Source of the DNA: Flavobacterium sp.
Lineage (GTDB): Bacteria > Bacteroidota > Bacteroidia > Flavobacteriales > Flavobacteriaceae
Direction of reading: 5' to 3'
NCBI RefSeq assembly: GCF_004295795.1
Contig: NZ_SEBR01000036.1
Coordinates: 1-39,201, forward strand
Length of the DNA: 39,201 nt
Shown piece after piece: positions 30,050 to 37,678 of the stretch. Made by a program: the position numbers and the translations under genes. A model generated the notes under the pieces. The model was not told where the DNA came from and did not search any database. It worked only from the letters and a program-made list of their open reading frames with translations. Each line of letters begins with the position of its first letter. Positions within the stretch are counted from its first letter, which is position 1.

Positions 30050-30076
30050 AAAAAGCCCCGTGTAAAACGAGGCTTT
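30050..30076 (-). terminator. intrinsic terminator of the T9SS protein gene
   Basis: On the minus strand AAAGCCTCGT pairs with ACGGGGCTTT (one G-T pair), loop of five, then T. It lies 20 bases after the stop at 30096. Confidence 0.8.
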
Positions 30077-30095
30077 AAATATTGTGAAATGTCGA

Positions 30096-31091
30096 TTACT
30101 TGATAACGATCTTTCTTGTAGCAGTTTTTCCGTTTTCTGTAACTTTTACCATGTAAACACCTGATTTCAAGTTAGAAACGTTTACTGATTGCTCGGTTGT
30201 AGCTTTTGCTACTTGTTTTCCCAGAACGTCGAAGATAGCAACTTCTTTAGTATCGCCAAGATCTGTTTGAACGTTCAAAGTTCCACCAGAAACCGGGTTA
30301 GGATAAAGTTTCAAACCTGCGATGCTTTTGTCAGCAGTTCCAAGTGATCCTCCAGTTACGAAAGCCCAAGTTGACCCAACACGGACAGTGTCAAGCAAAA
30401 GGTTTCCAGTTCCTGCAGTAGCAGTTCCGCCTTGACGGATAGCAACACTCGCAATTTGAGCAGGAGCAGCTCCTGTTCCGGAATTGTTGGTAACTGTAGC
30501 AGTTCCTTCAGCTCCACCAACTGTTGGGTTGATGAACAATGAAGCCGTGTTTGTTGTAAGATTATATTTCACTACAACGAAAACAGTTGAAGTTCCCAAG
30601 TTTTGAGTAGAAAACGTTGGAGCAACTGTACCGCCACTATTATTCAAGATACCAAGGTTATAAGTTCCGGCAGTCGAGCCAGCCTTGATGTAAAGACGTG
30701 CAGGCAAACTAGTAACGCTCGCTCCGGCAGTTCCGCCCAATGAAAGGAAGTAGTCTCCAACAGTTGAAGCATTGTCTACCAATCCGTCGGCACTGTTAAG
30801 TTGAAGGATCAAAGAATAATAAACAGTTCCTGTAAGAAATCCGACAGGACGGTTTACGTCTTCAGTATTCCCTGCAACGATCATAGCAGAATTTCCGCCG
30901 TTTGCGATTCCTGTGTAAGCCAAGTTTCCGCCAACGATGATCATTTGACCGATAGATGCGTCGACACCACTGTGGTGCGTCCATCCGTTATTGGTAAGCG
31001 AAGATGCTTCTGCACCTGTAAAGTCATCGGTGGCTTGTGAAAAGCCGGCCAAAGATGCAAGTAGCAATGTAAGAGAGTAGATTTTTTTCAT
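30096..31091 (-). CDS. secreted protein with T9SS type A sorting domain
   Basis: A 331-residue exported protein. The signal peptide is MKKIYSLTLLLASLAGFSQA. The central region (about 25-245) is a Thr/Ser/Gly/Ala-rich beta domain resembling lectin or adhesin-like folds, without a named family. The last 75 residues are a type IX secretion C-terminal domain: GLKLYPNPVSGGTLNVQ, EVAIFDVLGKQVAKA, SGVYMVKVTENGKTATRKIVIK. It is therefore predicted to be exported through the type IX system and attached to or released from the surface. ATG at 31094 is one codon upstream and equally possible. A further-upstream TTG lies in the -7 box. Confidence 0.85.
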   Translation of the reverse strand: MKKIYSLTLLLASLAGFSQATDDFTGAEASSLTNNGWTHHSGVDASIGQMIIVGGNLAYTGIANGGNSAMIVAGNTEDVNRPVGFLTGTVYYSLILQLNSADGLVDNASTVGDYFLSLGGTAGASVTSLPARLYIKAGSTAGTYNLGILNNSGGTVAPTFSTQNLGTSTVFVVVKYNLTTNTASLFINPTVGGAEGTATVTNNSGTGAAPAQIASVAIRQGGTATAGTGNLLLDTVRVGSTWAFVTGGSLGTADKSIAGLKLYPNPVSGGTLNVQTDLGDTKEVAIFDVLGKQVAKATTEQSVNVSNLKSGVYMVKVTENGKTATRKIVIK

Positions 31092-31112
31092 CATTTCAAA
31101 TTTAGTTCTGTG

Positions 31113-31120
31113 CAAAGATA
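31113..31120 (-). promoter_or_regulatory. -7 box of the T9SS protein gene
   Basis: TATCTTTG on the minus strand matches TAnnTTTG, about 20 bases before the start codon. Confidence 0.6.
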
Positions 31121-31165
31121 AACTGATTTATTTGTGGTAAAAAATTTCCTATGTAAAAATTGGGT

Positions 31166-31194
31166 TAAAAAAGCCCCGATTGTTCGTCGAGGCT
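31166..31194 (-). terminator. intrinsic terminator of the small T9SS gene
   Basis: On the minus strand AGCCTCGA pairs with TCGGGGCT (one T-G pair) around a 7-base loop, followed by TTTTTT. It starts ten bases after the stop codon. Confidence 0.8.
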
Positions 31195-31203
31195 AAATTT
31201 TAA

Positions 31204-31497
31204 CTATTTGATTATGAGTTTTCTTGTGACTGTTGCTTCACCTTCCCGAATCTTGACGATGTAGACACCCGGCGGAAGCGACGCGATATTGAGTTCCTTG
31301 CTCACATTTTGTTGCAAAACCTGTTTTCCAAGCACGTTAAAAATCGTGACTTCTTTTTCCATCGATGTCTTTGACGTGATGAAAATCTTGCCCGTATTCA
31401 CCGGATTCGGGTAGAAACCGAGTTCCTTTCCTTCCTGAGCCGAGGCTAGCGAAGTAAAGAGGACGAAAAGCATGATATAAAAGTAATTTTTGTTCAT
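31204..31497 (-). CDS. signal peptide plus T9SS sorting domain only
   Basis: A 97-residue protein made of a signal peptide (MNKNYFYIMLFVLFTSLASA) and, directly after EGKELGFYPNPV, a complete type A C-terminal domain (EVTIFNVLGKQVLQQ, LPPGVYIVKIREGEATVTRKLIIK). There is no cargo domain. Related minimal proteins occur in flavobacteria; whether they are sorted to the surface, occupy the sortase, or are remnants of larger genes is not known to me. TACTTTTG at 31524-31531 on the minus strand is its -7 box, so it is expressed separately from the lipoprotein upstream, which has its own terminator. Confidence 0.85.
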   Translation of the reverse strand: MNKNYFYIMLFVLFTSLASAQEGKELGFYPNPVNTGKIFITSKTSMEKEVTIFNVLGKQVLQQNVSKELNIASLPPGVYIVKIREGEATVTRKLIIK

Positions 31498-31523
31498 TGG
31501 TGCAATTTGGTTTGGTAAAAGTA

Positions 31524-31531
31524 CAAAAGTA
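31524..31531 (-). promoter_or_regulatory. -7 box of the CTD-only gene
   Basis: TACTTTTG on the minus strand matches TAnnTTTG; TTTG 16 bases further upstream could be the -33 element. ATG follows after 26 bases. Confidence 0.6.
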
Positions 31532-31584
31532 TTTGCAAAATGGATGCCAAAATCAAAATGCTGTAAATCAAAAGTGTTTAAATG

Positions 31585-31610
31585 AAAAACGCCCCTTTTC
31601 AGGAGCGTTT
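31585..31610 (-). terminator. intrinsic terminator of the beta-helix lipoprotein gene
   Basis: On the minus strand AAACGCTCC pairs with GGGGCGTTT (one mismatch/wobble), loop of six, then TTC. It lies 21 bases after the stop. Confidence 0.75.
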
Positions 31611-31631
31611 CTCATATGATTTTGGATGTGA

Positions 31632-32810
31632 TTACAAACCTGTAGTCCAGTTTGCAGTCCAGCTTGGAGCGGCAATTCCGTTTCCGGCACCTTGAGATGC
31701 ACCTTCAGTTACGGCAGCAGCTACATTGGCAGATGTTCCGGCAGTAGTTTTACCAACAGTAAGGTTAGTTACATCAGAAGCAACAGACACATTCGTAGCT
31801 TTCAAAGTCGTTCCGATAGCAGCGATAGTTTCATCGTGCTCAAGTGCGAAACCGTTTTTCCAACCTGACAATACTACGTTAGCGAAAATTCCACGAGTTC
31901 CTCTTCTCAATTTGATAGCGTCGTTTTCAGCGTAAGCAGTAGCATCAGCAGTACTTCCAGCTCCGATAAGCGTCAAGTTCGTGATTGTTGGGTTTGATAC
32001 TGGAGTGTTTGCGAAACCATCTTCGTAATTGTCAGCTTCGATACCGCGGTTTCCTTTTCCGAAAGCCACTTTTCCGTACCAGTCAGTATTGGTTCCGTTC
32101 CATCCTTCAGTCCAGTCGAATAGATCATCTTCGTTTCCGAAAGCGACAAGACCTTTAGTGTTTACAGTTCCTCCGAAGAATTCGAACCCGTCGTCAGCAC
32201 CATGCATAGATTGTACATATTCCACTACAGTTCCAGAACCTACTCCGAAGAAAGAAATTCCGTTGAACTCTTTTAGTTGGTTGTAAGCTGCACCAGCGTA
32301 TTCAACTCTCAAATAACGGATAACACCAGAGTTGTCGTTAGCTACAGTTCCACCGTAAGTAAGTTCAGAAACCTCTGCAGAAGCAGTAGATTGTCCGCCA
32401 GTTACACGGTTGATAGGAGCTTTTCCGCAAATTACAAGTCCGCCCCAGTTTCCTGCTGCAGGAGTTGCCAAACCACTAGTCATTACAACCGGGTTGTTTT
32501 CAGTTCCGTTGACGAAGATTTTTCCGCCTTGAGCAACAGCGATGTAAGCTGCAGTTCCGCCAATTCCTTCGATTCTTGTTCCCGCAGGAATAGTAAGTGA
32601 AGCACCGTCAGCGATCAAAAGTCTGCCTGTAAGTTTGTAAGTTGTGCCAGCGTTAAGTTGTACTTCTCCGTCAGCGATTGTTCCCTGGAAGTTGTTAGCG
32701 TCAACCACGAAAGATGAAGATGGCGTATTGTTGTTGTCGTCATCAGAACAGCCAACGAAAGCAGCTGCAACAATTGCCAAAGCCATTAATTTTCTGAATG
32801 TTGTTTTCAT
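31632..32810 (-). CDS. surface lipoprotein with predicted right-handed beta-helix
   Basis: A 392-residue lipoprotein. The signal peptide MKTTFRKLMALAIVAAAFVGC ends at Cys21, followed by S-D-D-D-N, the surface-export signal described in F. johnsoniae, so display on the cell surface is predicted. The rest looks like a parallel beta-helix: TYKLTGRLLIADGASLTIPAGTRIEG, AAYIAVAQGGKIFVNGTENNPVVMTS, NWGGLVICG, YLRVEYAG, ADDGFEFFGGTVNTKGLVAFGNEDDLFDWTEGWNG. A longer frame (to 32909) adds a basic stretch with no signal and is rejected. It follows the TonB receptor by 201 bases, after that gene's terminator. Flavobacteria often pair such a lipoprotein with this kind of receptor; a role in binding or processing the receptor's substrate is inferred. 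Confidence 0.85.
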   Translation of the reverse strand: MKTTFRKLMALAIVAAAFVGCSDDDNNNTPSSSFVVDANNFQGTIADGEVQLNAGTTYKLTGRLLIADGASLTIPAGTRIEGIGGTAAYIAVAQGGKIFVNGTENNPVVMTSGLATPAAGNWGGLVICGKAPINRVTGGQSTASAEVSELTYGGTVANDNSGVIRYLRVEYAGAAYNQLKEFNGISFFGVGSGTVVEYVQSMHGADDGFEFFGGTVNTKGLVAFGNEDDLFDWTEGWNGTNTDWYGKVAFGKGNRGIEADNYEDGFANTPVSNPTITNLTLIGAGSTADATAYAENDAIKLRRGTRGIFANVVLSGWKNGFALEHDETIAAIGTTLKATNVSVASDVTNLTVGKTTAGTSANVAAAVTEGASQGAGNGIAAPSWTANWTTGL

Positions 32811-32961
32811 AGATTCTTTGTAAGGATTTTGATAGTTCAAATTTGTACGGCAAAGATGCTTCGGCTTTTTCTTTAAGGCGTTAAGCCGATGTGACCGTTT
32901 CATTAACATAAGCCTAAGCCTACATTACCTTAATATGAAGAACTTAACCAGAACATTAAAC

Positions 32962-32987
32962 AAAAAAGGCCGCACGAGGCGACCTTT
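32962..32987 (-). terminator. intrinsic terminator of the TonB receptor gene
   Basis: On the minus strand AAAGGTCGC pairs with GCGGCCTTT (one wobble), loop of five, then TTTTTTG. It separates the receptor from the lipoprotein, so the latter needs read-through or its own promoter. Confidence 0.8.
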
Positions 32988-33011
32988 GGTAAGTTATTCA
33001 CTTGGTGTGAT

Positions 33012-35762
33012 TTAGAAAGTGTAGTTCAGGCTAAGGCTGATTCCGGAACCTTTCTTGTACGTTTGAGAAAGCACGTCGCCACCGCGATTTTCCTGAACCT
33101 GCTTGATGGCAGGATTGGTTAGGTTTCTTGCGGTCAAGCCGATGCCAAGATTCTCGTTGATCTTCGACTTGATGATAAAGTCAAGTGTTCCGACGCTTTT
33201 GTCTACAAGATTTCCTCTTTGCTGTGTTCCCAAAGCGTAAATACGGTCAGAAAACAAGTTGTAAGCGACAGTCGCGGTAATGTTCGCGCGCTTTTGGTTC
33301 CATTCCGTGAAGTAGGACAAATCGGCATTTCCTAGCCAGTTCGACGCTCCGGTGAAGGCACTTTTGCTGTCGGTAAAGTCTGTGTTCAAGTCTGTTTCGG
33401 CCGACACTTTTTCATTGTCGAGTTCTTGTTCGGTATACAAATAAGAAACGTTAAGTCCGGCGCTCAAACGCTTTGAATTCGTCTCGTCGATCTTGAAGAT
33501 GTTCTTGCGCACTTCGATTTCCACACCGGCAGCGTATCCGTAATCACCGGAATTCAGATAAGAAATATCGTTCGTCGAAGAGTTCACGACCGCTTCGTTG
33601 ATAGGGTTGATGATGTATTTTCCGAAAGCCGTCGCAGAGAAAACTTCGTCCGAAGTCGGGAACATTTCCCATTTCAAATCCACATTATAATTGTCAGATT
33701 CGTACAACTTCGGGTTACCGAAATAAACCTGTGTAGCTCTTTCATAAGCGAAAGGCGCGCGCTCCTTGAACTGCGGAAGTGTGTAAGTCTTGCTGAAAGC
33801 GAAACGCAAATTCTGTTTGTCGTTCAACGAATACTTCACGATCAAATTCGGGAGTATCGCCGTTTTCGTCAACTCGTTCTGTCCATTCGGAGACAAAGAC
33901 GTATCCCATTGCATGTTCTGCTTGATCATTTCGCCTCTCAATCCAATAACGGCAGTCAAGTTCGGGTTAAAGGTATATTCGATCGATCCGAAAGCGGCGT
34001 GAATATCCAAATCACCGTTATACGTTTGCGGACGAGTCGCTCCCGGAACTTGTGCGCTTCCGCGGAAAGTCGAGATCTCGAAAAATCCGTTGTCCAAATT
34101 CGTCTGGTTGTAAAAAGCATCGAGGTTGTTAGGATCAACGATGTCTCCAAGGTGTGTATTCGTTGCCTTGAAGTTGTATTGCGTCGCGGCAAAATCGCGC
34201 TGTTTCATGCGTCCGTTGTAACCGAGTGTCAATTTTCCGTTGTAATCGCTTTCGCCGTTCTTGAAGATTTTGTAGTCAACCGAAATGTTGGCATTGTATT
34301 CCTTTTCGGTCAAATCCTGGAAATAACGGTTGTTGTTAGGAGCCGATTGCGAGTTGATCGTAAACCCGTTCGTCTGTTCGTTGAACGTATTCCAGGTCCT
34401 GTCCGGCTGATCGTCTTTCACGTTGTTGAACGCGCCTGCCCAATTGAGTTGCAAACGGTCTGAAAACTTGTGCTCGCCAAGCAATTGGTTGATGAACAAC
34501 GAAGTTTTCGTGAACGTGTTGATTCGCACGAATCCGTTTCCGTCATTGGCCAAATCGACGATGTAACCGCGGTACTCGTCAGTTTGTTGGTCGCTCGTAT
34601 TGATGAAAAGCGAGTTGAATTTGATCTTGTGGTTCGAATTGATCTTGTAGGCGATGTTCGCCATTCCCGTCGTATTCGTCGCGTAATTGAAAGATTCGAA
34701 AGTGTCGTAACGCTTGTTGATTACGCCTGTCGGACTGATGCTTCCGTTGGCCTGTCCGTCAGTGATCGACTGATATTCATTCGAAAAAGATCCGGTGGCG
34801 AAAATGCTCAATTTCCCGGATTCTCCAACGTTCCAGGATTGTCCGCCACTAACGCCTATCGAACCTCCAAAAGGGTTTTTGGTATCCAGTCTCAAAGTTT
34901 CGTAGTTGTACTGCGTCAATGCATTCGATGGTTTTTCGGTCAAGCCGAAACCGGATGCGTTCGGGCTTGCGTGCAATCTGAAGTTGTTTTCCTGGATCGC
35001 GTTCGTGTTCGCGTTCGATCCGATGTCGATCCTGAAAGTGCCTTTTCCTCTGTGTTCTTTAGAGATGATGTCGACGTTTCCTCCGGCGAAATCTCCGTAT
35101 AGTTTTGATCCGTAAACTTTGTCGATCGATACATATTCCACGATATCGGTAGGAAAAATCTCAAGTGCGATGTTTTTCTTTTCGGCATCGTTCGACGGGA
35201 TCGGAAGTCCGTTCAAAGTAGTTGCGTTGTATCGGTCGCCCAAACCACGCACGAAAATGCTTCCCGAACCTTCTTGTTTTGTGACGCCCGTTGTTTTCAC
35301 GACGGCCGCAGCCACATCGGTTACACCTTTACGGGCCAATTCCTGAGCTCCGATATTTTGCTTGATCTCTACCGAATTCTTCTGTTCCAGCAAAAGCGAA
35401 CTTTCCTTTTGACGGTTTGTCTGCGCTTGCACCTGAACATCTTTAAGCGTATAATTTCCCGCGCCCATCGTCTTGTTGACAGTCAAGGTTTGTCCGGCAA
35501 CGATCGTCACGTTCTCGGTTACGGTTTCATATCCCAAAAAACTGAATTCGATTACATAGGCGCCAGGTTCCAAAGAAATGGAGTATTTTCCCTGATCGTC
35601 CGTCGTCACGCCGTTTGTCGTACCTTTGACGAGCACGTTCGCAAACGGAAGCGGTTCGTTGTTGAGGTCCTTGTCGGAAATGGTTCCCGTAAGCGTACCT
35701 TTCTGGGCAAAAGCAAAAGCCGAAGCCAAGACCGCGAGCACTACTAAGAGTTGTTTTCTCAT
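33012..35762 (-). CDS. TonB-dependent outer-membrane receptor
   Basis: A 916-residue TonB-dependent receptor. Signal peptide (1-19, ends AFAFA-Q), a carboxypeptidase-regulatory-like domain (about 22-105: GTLTGTISDKDLNNEPLPFANVLVKGTTNGV), plug domain (about 125-235: KGVTDVAAAVVKTTGVTKQ, SGSIFVRGLGDRYNATTLNG, LYGDFAGGNVDI), and a 22-strand barrel ending in phenylalanine (LSLNYTF). The N-terminal extension is typical of SusC-like transporters, but no SusD gene is adjacent; instead a beta-helix surface lipoprotein follows. Substrate unknown. It is divergent from a PhoB/PhoR-like pair, which suggests phosphate or an organophosphate, as inference only. Confidence 0.93.
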   Translation of the reverse strand: MRKQLLVVLAVLASAFAFAQKGTLTGTISDKDLNNEPLPFANVLVKGTTNGVTTDDQGKYSISLEPGAYVIEFSFLGYETVTENVTIVAGQTLTVNKTMGAGNYTLKDVQVQAQTNRQKESSLLLEQKNSVEIKQNIGAQELARKGVTDVAAAVVKTTGVTKQEGSGSIFVRGLGDRYNATTLNGLPIPSNDAEKKNIALEIFPTDIVEYVSIDKVYGSKLYGDFAGGNVDIISKEHRGKGTFRIDIGSNANTNAIQENNFRLHASPNASGFGLTEKPSNALTQYNYETLRLDTKNPFGGSIGVSGGQSWNVGESGKLSIFATGSFSNEYQSITDGQANGSISPTGVINKRYDTFESFNYATNTTGMANIAYKINSNHKIKFNSLFINTSDQQTDEYRGYIVDLANDGNGFVRINTFTKTSLFINQLLGEHKFSDRLQLNWAGAFNNVKDDQPDRTWNTFNEQTNGFTINSQSAPNNNRYFQDLTEKEYNANISVDYKIFKNGESDYNGKLTLGYNGRMKQRDFAATQYNFKATNTHLGDIVDPNNLDAFYNQTNLDNGFFEISTFRGSAQVPGATRPQTYNGDLDIHAAFGSIEYTFNPNLTAVIGLRGEMIKQNMQWDTSLSPNGQNELTKTAILPNLIVKYSLNDKQNLRFAFSKTYTLPQFKERAPFAYERATQVYFGNPKLYESDNYNVDLKWEMFPTSDEVFSATAFGKYIINPINEAVVNSSTNDISYLNSGDYGYAAGVEIEVRKNIFKIDETNSKRLSAGLNVSYLYTEQELDNEKVSAETDLNTDFTDSKSAFTGASNWLGNADLSYFTEWNQKRANITATVAYNLFSDRIYALGTQQRGNLVDKSVGTLDFIIKSKINENLGIGLTARNLTNPAIKQVQENRGGDVLSQTYKKGSGISLSLNYTF

Positions 35763-35819
35763 GATGAGTTTTTCTGTTTTTTATTTTGGCGCAAAGTAAC
35801 CGCCCGCTTATGAGGGCAA

Positions 35820-35900
35820 TGTTAAGAACGGGTTACGTTTCGGTTTGATAATGTTTACCGAATTGTTAACAGATTAAATGATTGTTAATCGGGGTTTAAG
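35820..35900. promoter_or_regulatory. helically phased GTT boxes between TonB receptor and phoB
   Basis: GTT cores occur at 35821, 35832, 35843, 35853, 35865, 35884 and 35894 (GTTAAG, GTTACG, GTTTGA, GTTTAC, GTTAAC, GTTAAT, GTTTAA). Spacings are 11, 11, 10, 12, 19 and 10, close to one or two helical turns, with a weaker GATTAA at 35872. Response regulators of the OmpR/PhoB group bind direct repeats about 11 bases apart. The cluster ends just upstream of the phoB -7 box and reaches to 58 bases from the receptor's ATG, so it can serve both genes. Confidence 0.6.
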
Positions 35901-35915
35901 GCTTTTTTTTATCTT

Positions 35916-35923
35916 TACTTTTG
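35916..35923 (+). promoter_or_regulatory. -7 box of phoB
   Basis: TACTTTTG matches TAnnTTTG; the ATG is 28 bases downstream. TTTAAG at 35895 lies near the -33 position and overlaps the last GTT box, as expected for an activator-dependent promoter. Confidence 0.6.
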
Positions 35924-35951
35924 AGCCGCAAAACAACTTTTTCACCTACAG

Positions 35952-36635
35952 ATGAAGAAAAAAGAAATTAGGATTCTACTGGTAGACGACGAACCGGATA
36001 TCATTGAGATCGTGGGCTATAACCTTTCACAGGAAGGTTATCAGATCTCCACGGCCGAGAACGGTAAGGAGGCGATCGCCAAAGCCAAAAAAGAACAACC
36101 GCATCTTATTATTATGGATGTGATGATGCCCGAAATGGACGGCATGGAAGCTACAGAAGCGATCCGGAAAATCCCCGAGTTGAGCAACGTCATCATCACG
36201 TTCCTTACGGCCAGAAGTGAAGATTATTCCCAGGTCGCCGGTTTTGACGCCGGTGCGGACGACTATATCACGAAACCCATCAAACCGAAATTGCTCGTCT
36301 CGAAAGTGAAAGCCTTGCTTCGCAGACTCAAAGACGACGGCAAGAATTCAGAGACGCTGAACGTCGGGAACATCGAGATCAACCGAGAGGAATACAAGAT
36401 CATCAAGGACGGAACCGAGATCATTCTTCCAAGAAAGGAATTCGAATTGTTCTACCTTTTGGCTTCCAAACCCGGCAAAGTATTCAAAAGAGAAGAAATC
36501 CTCGACAAGGTTTGGGGCAACGAAGTGATAGTCGGCGGGCGAACGATTGACGTCCACATCAGGAAACTGCGCGAGAAAATCGGCGAGGAATTGTTCAAAA
36601 CCATCAAAGGCGTAGGTTACAAGATTGAAGTTTAA
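35952..36635 (+). CDS. PhoB-like response regulator
   Basis: A 227-residue response regulator of the OmpR/PhoB group. Receiver domain (about 6-120) with the phosphorylation site Asp56 in HLIIMDVMMPEMDG, acidic pocket VDDEPD (11-16), Thr86 in FLTAR and Lys108 in DYITKPI. Winged-helix DNA-binding domain (about 130-227): LPRKEFELFYLLASKPGKVFKREEILDKVWG, VGGRTIDVHIRKLREKIG, IKGVGYKIEV. The sensor kinase follows with one-base overlap (TAATG). By likeness to PhoB/PhoP, and by its divergent TonB receptor, it may control phosphate uptake; that is inference. GTT boxes in its own promoter suggest autoregulation. Confidence 0.9.
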   Translation: MKKKEIRILLVDDEPDIIEIVGYNLSQEGYQISTAENGKEAIAKAKKEQPHLIIMDVMMPEMDGMEATEAIRKIPELSNVIITFLTARSEDYSQVAGFDAGADDYITKPIKPKLLVSKVKALLRRLKDDGKNSETLNVGNIEINREEYKIIKDGTEIILPRKEFELFYLLASKPGKVFKREEILDKVWGNEVIVGGRTIDVHIRKLREKIGEELFKTIKGVGYKIEV

Positions 36636-37678
36636 TGTCGATACAGTTTAAGAAATCCTATCGGTTCGCCGTAAAATCGTCTTTGTACATCACGCTTTTT
36701 TCAACACTTTTGATGGGAGCGGTTTTATGGCTGACCGATGTTTTTAACGTCATTGCCTGTTTATATTTTGCGCTCATGGTGGGCGCATTTTCTTTTTTCG
36801 TACTTCAGTATCGCGTCGAAAGATTCATTTACCGACGCGTCAAGAAGATTTACGACGACGTTTCGTTTCTCGACGCGAGCTCGTTCCAGGGCCAACACGT
36901 CACGACCGACATGGCGACTTTGACACGTGAAGTGAAAAAATTCGCAACAGACAAAAAAGTCGAGATCGAAATGCTCAGGATGCGTGAAGATTACCGCCGC
37001 GAATTTCTCGGCAACGTTTCCCACGAACTCAAAACGCCGCTTTTCACGGTTCAAGGTTACCTTTCCACGCTTTTGGACGGAGCGATGGCCGACAAAAACG
37101 TGAGGAAAAAATACCTCGAAAGAGCCGAAAAAGGCGTCGAGCGTCTCATTTACATCGTGAACGACCTCGACATGATCGCCAAGCTCGAAATGGGCGACAT
37201 CAATCTTGAAACCGTCGAGTTCGACATCGTGAAATTGGTTCAGAACGTGTTCGATCTGCTGGAAATCGAATCCACCAAAAAAGACATTCTGCTTTCGTTC
37301 GACCAGCGGTATTCCAAACCGATAAAAGTCGTCGGCGATCCTGAAAAAATCGAGCAAGTCGTCATCAACCTCGTCATGAATTCCATCAAATACGGAAGCG
37401 ACAAAGGCTCAACCGAAGTGTCGATCGAAGAATTGACCAGCGAAAAAGTGATCGTAAGGATTTCAGACGACGGCGAAGGCATCGAAGCCAAATACATTCC
37501 GCGTCTGTTCGAGCGATTCTTCCGCGTAGACAAAAGCGGATCGCGTGACGCCGGCGGTTCCGGCCTCGGGCTGTCAATCGTAAAACACCTGATCGAAGCT
37601 CACGACGAGAAGATTTTCGTCAAAAGCGAATTTAGAAAAGGTTCCGAATTCTCATTCACTCTCAAAAAGGCAAAATAG
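36635..37678 (+). CDS. PhoR-like sensor histidine kinase
   Basis: A 347-residue membrane histidine kinase. Two helices (about 15-34 and 38-58) are separated by only a few residues, so there is almost no periplasmic sensor domain; like PhoR it would sense through a membrane partner or cytoplasmic region. DHp domain: FLGNVSHELKTPL with His130. Catalytic domain: N box VINLVMNSIKYG, G1 SDDGEGIE, F box FERFFRVD, G2 GGSGLGLSIVKHLIEAH. No PAS domain between membrane and DHp is evident (about 60-115 is a linker). The ATG overlaps the phoB stop. The last 27 bases overlap the 3' end of the opposite-strand glycosyltransferase. Confidence 0.9.
   Translation: MSIQFKKSYRFAVKSSLYITLFSTLLMGAVLWLTDVFNVIACLYFALMVGAFSFFVLQYRVERFIYRRVKKIYDDVSFLDASSFQGQHVTTDMATLTREVKKFATDKKVEIEMLRMREDYRREFLGNVSHELKTPLFTVQGYLSTLLDGAMADKNVRKKYLERAEKGVERLIYIVNDLDMIAKLEMGDINLETVEFDIVKLVQNVFDLLEIESTKKDILLSFDQRYSKPIKVVGDPEKIEQVVINLVMNSIKYGSDKGSTEVSIEELTSEKVIVRISDDGEGIEAKYIPRLFERFFRVDKSGSRDAGGSGLGLSIVKHLIEAHDEKIFVKSEFRKGSEFSFTLKKAK

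Noticed and set aside
32811..32909. Longer N-terminus for the beta-helix lipoprotein
   Set aside because: The added basic stretch would bury the lipoprotein signal peptide; ATG 32810 is the natural start.
35820..35900. Canonical E. coli Pho box
   Set aside because: The CTGTCAT-type repeat is not present; only the ~11-base phasing is shared.
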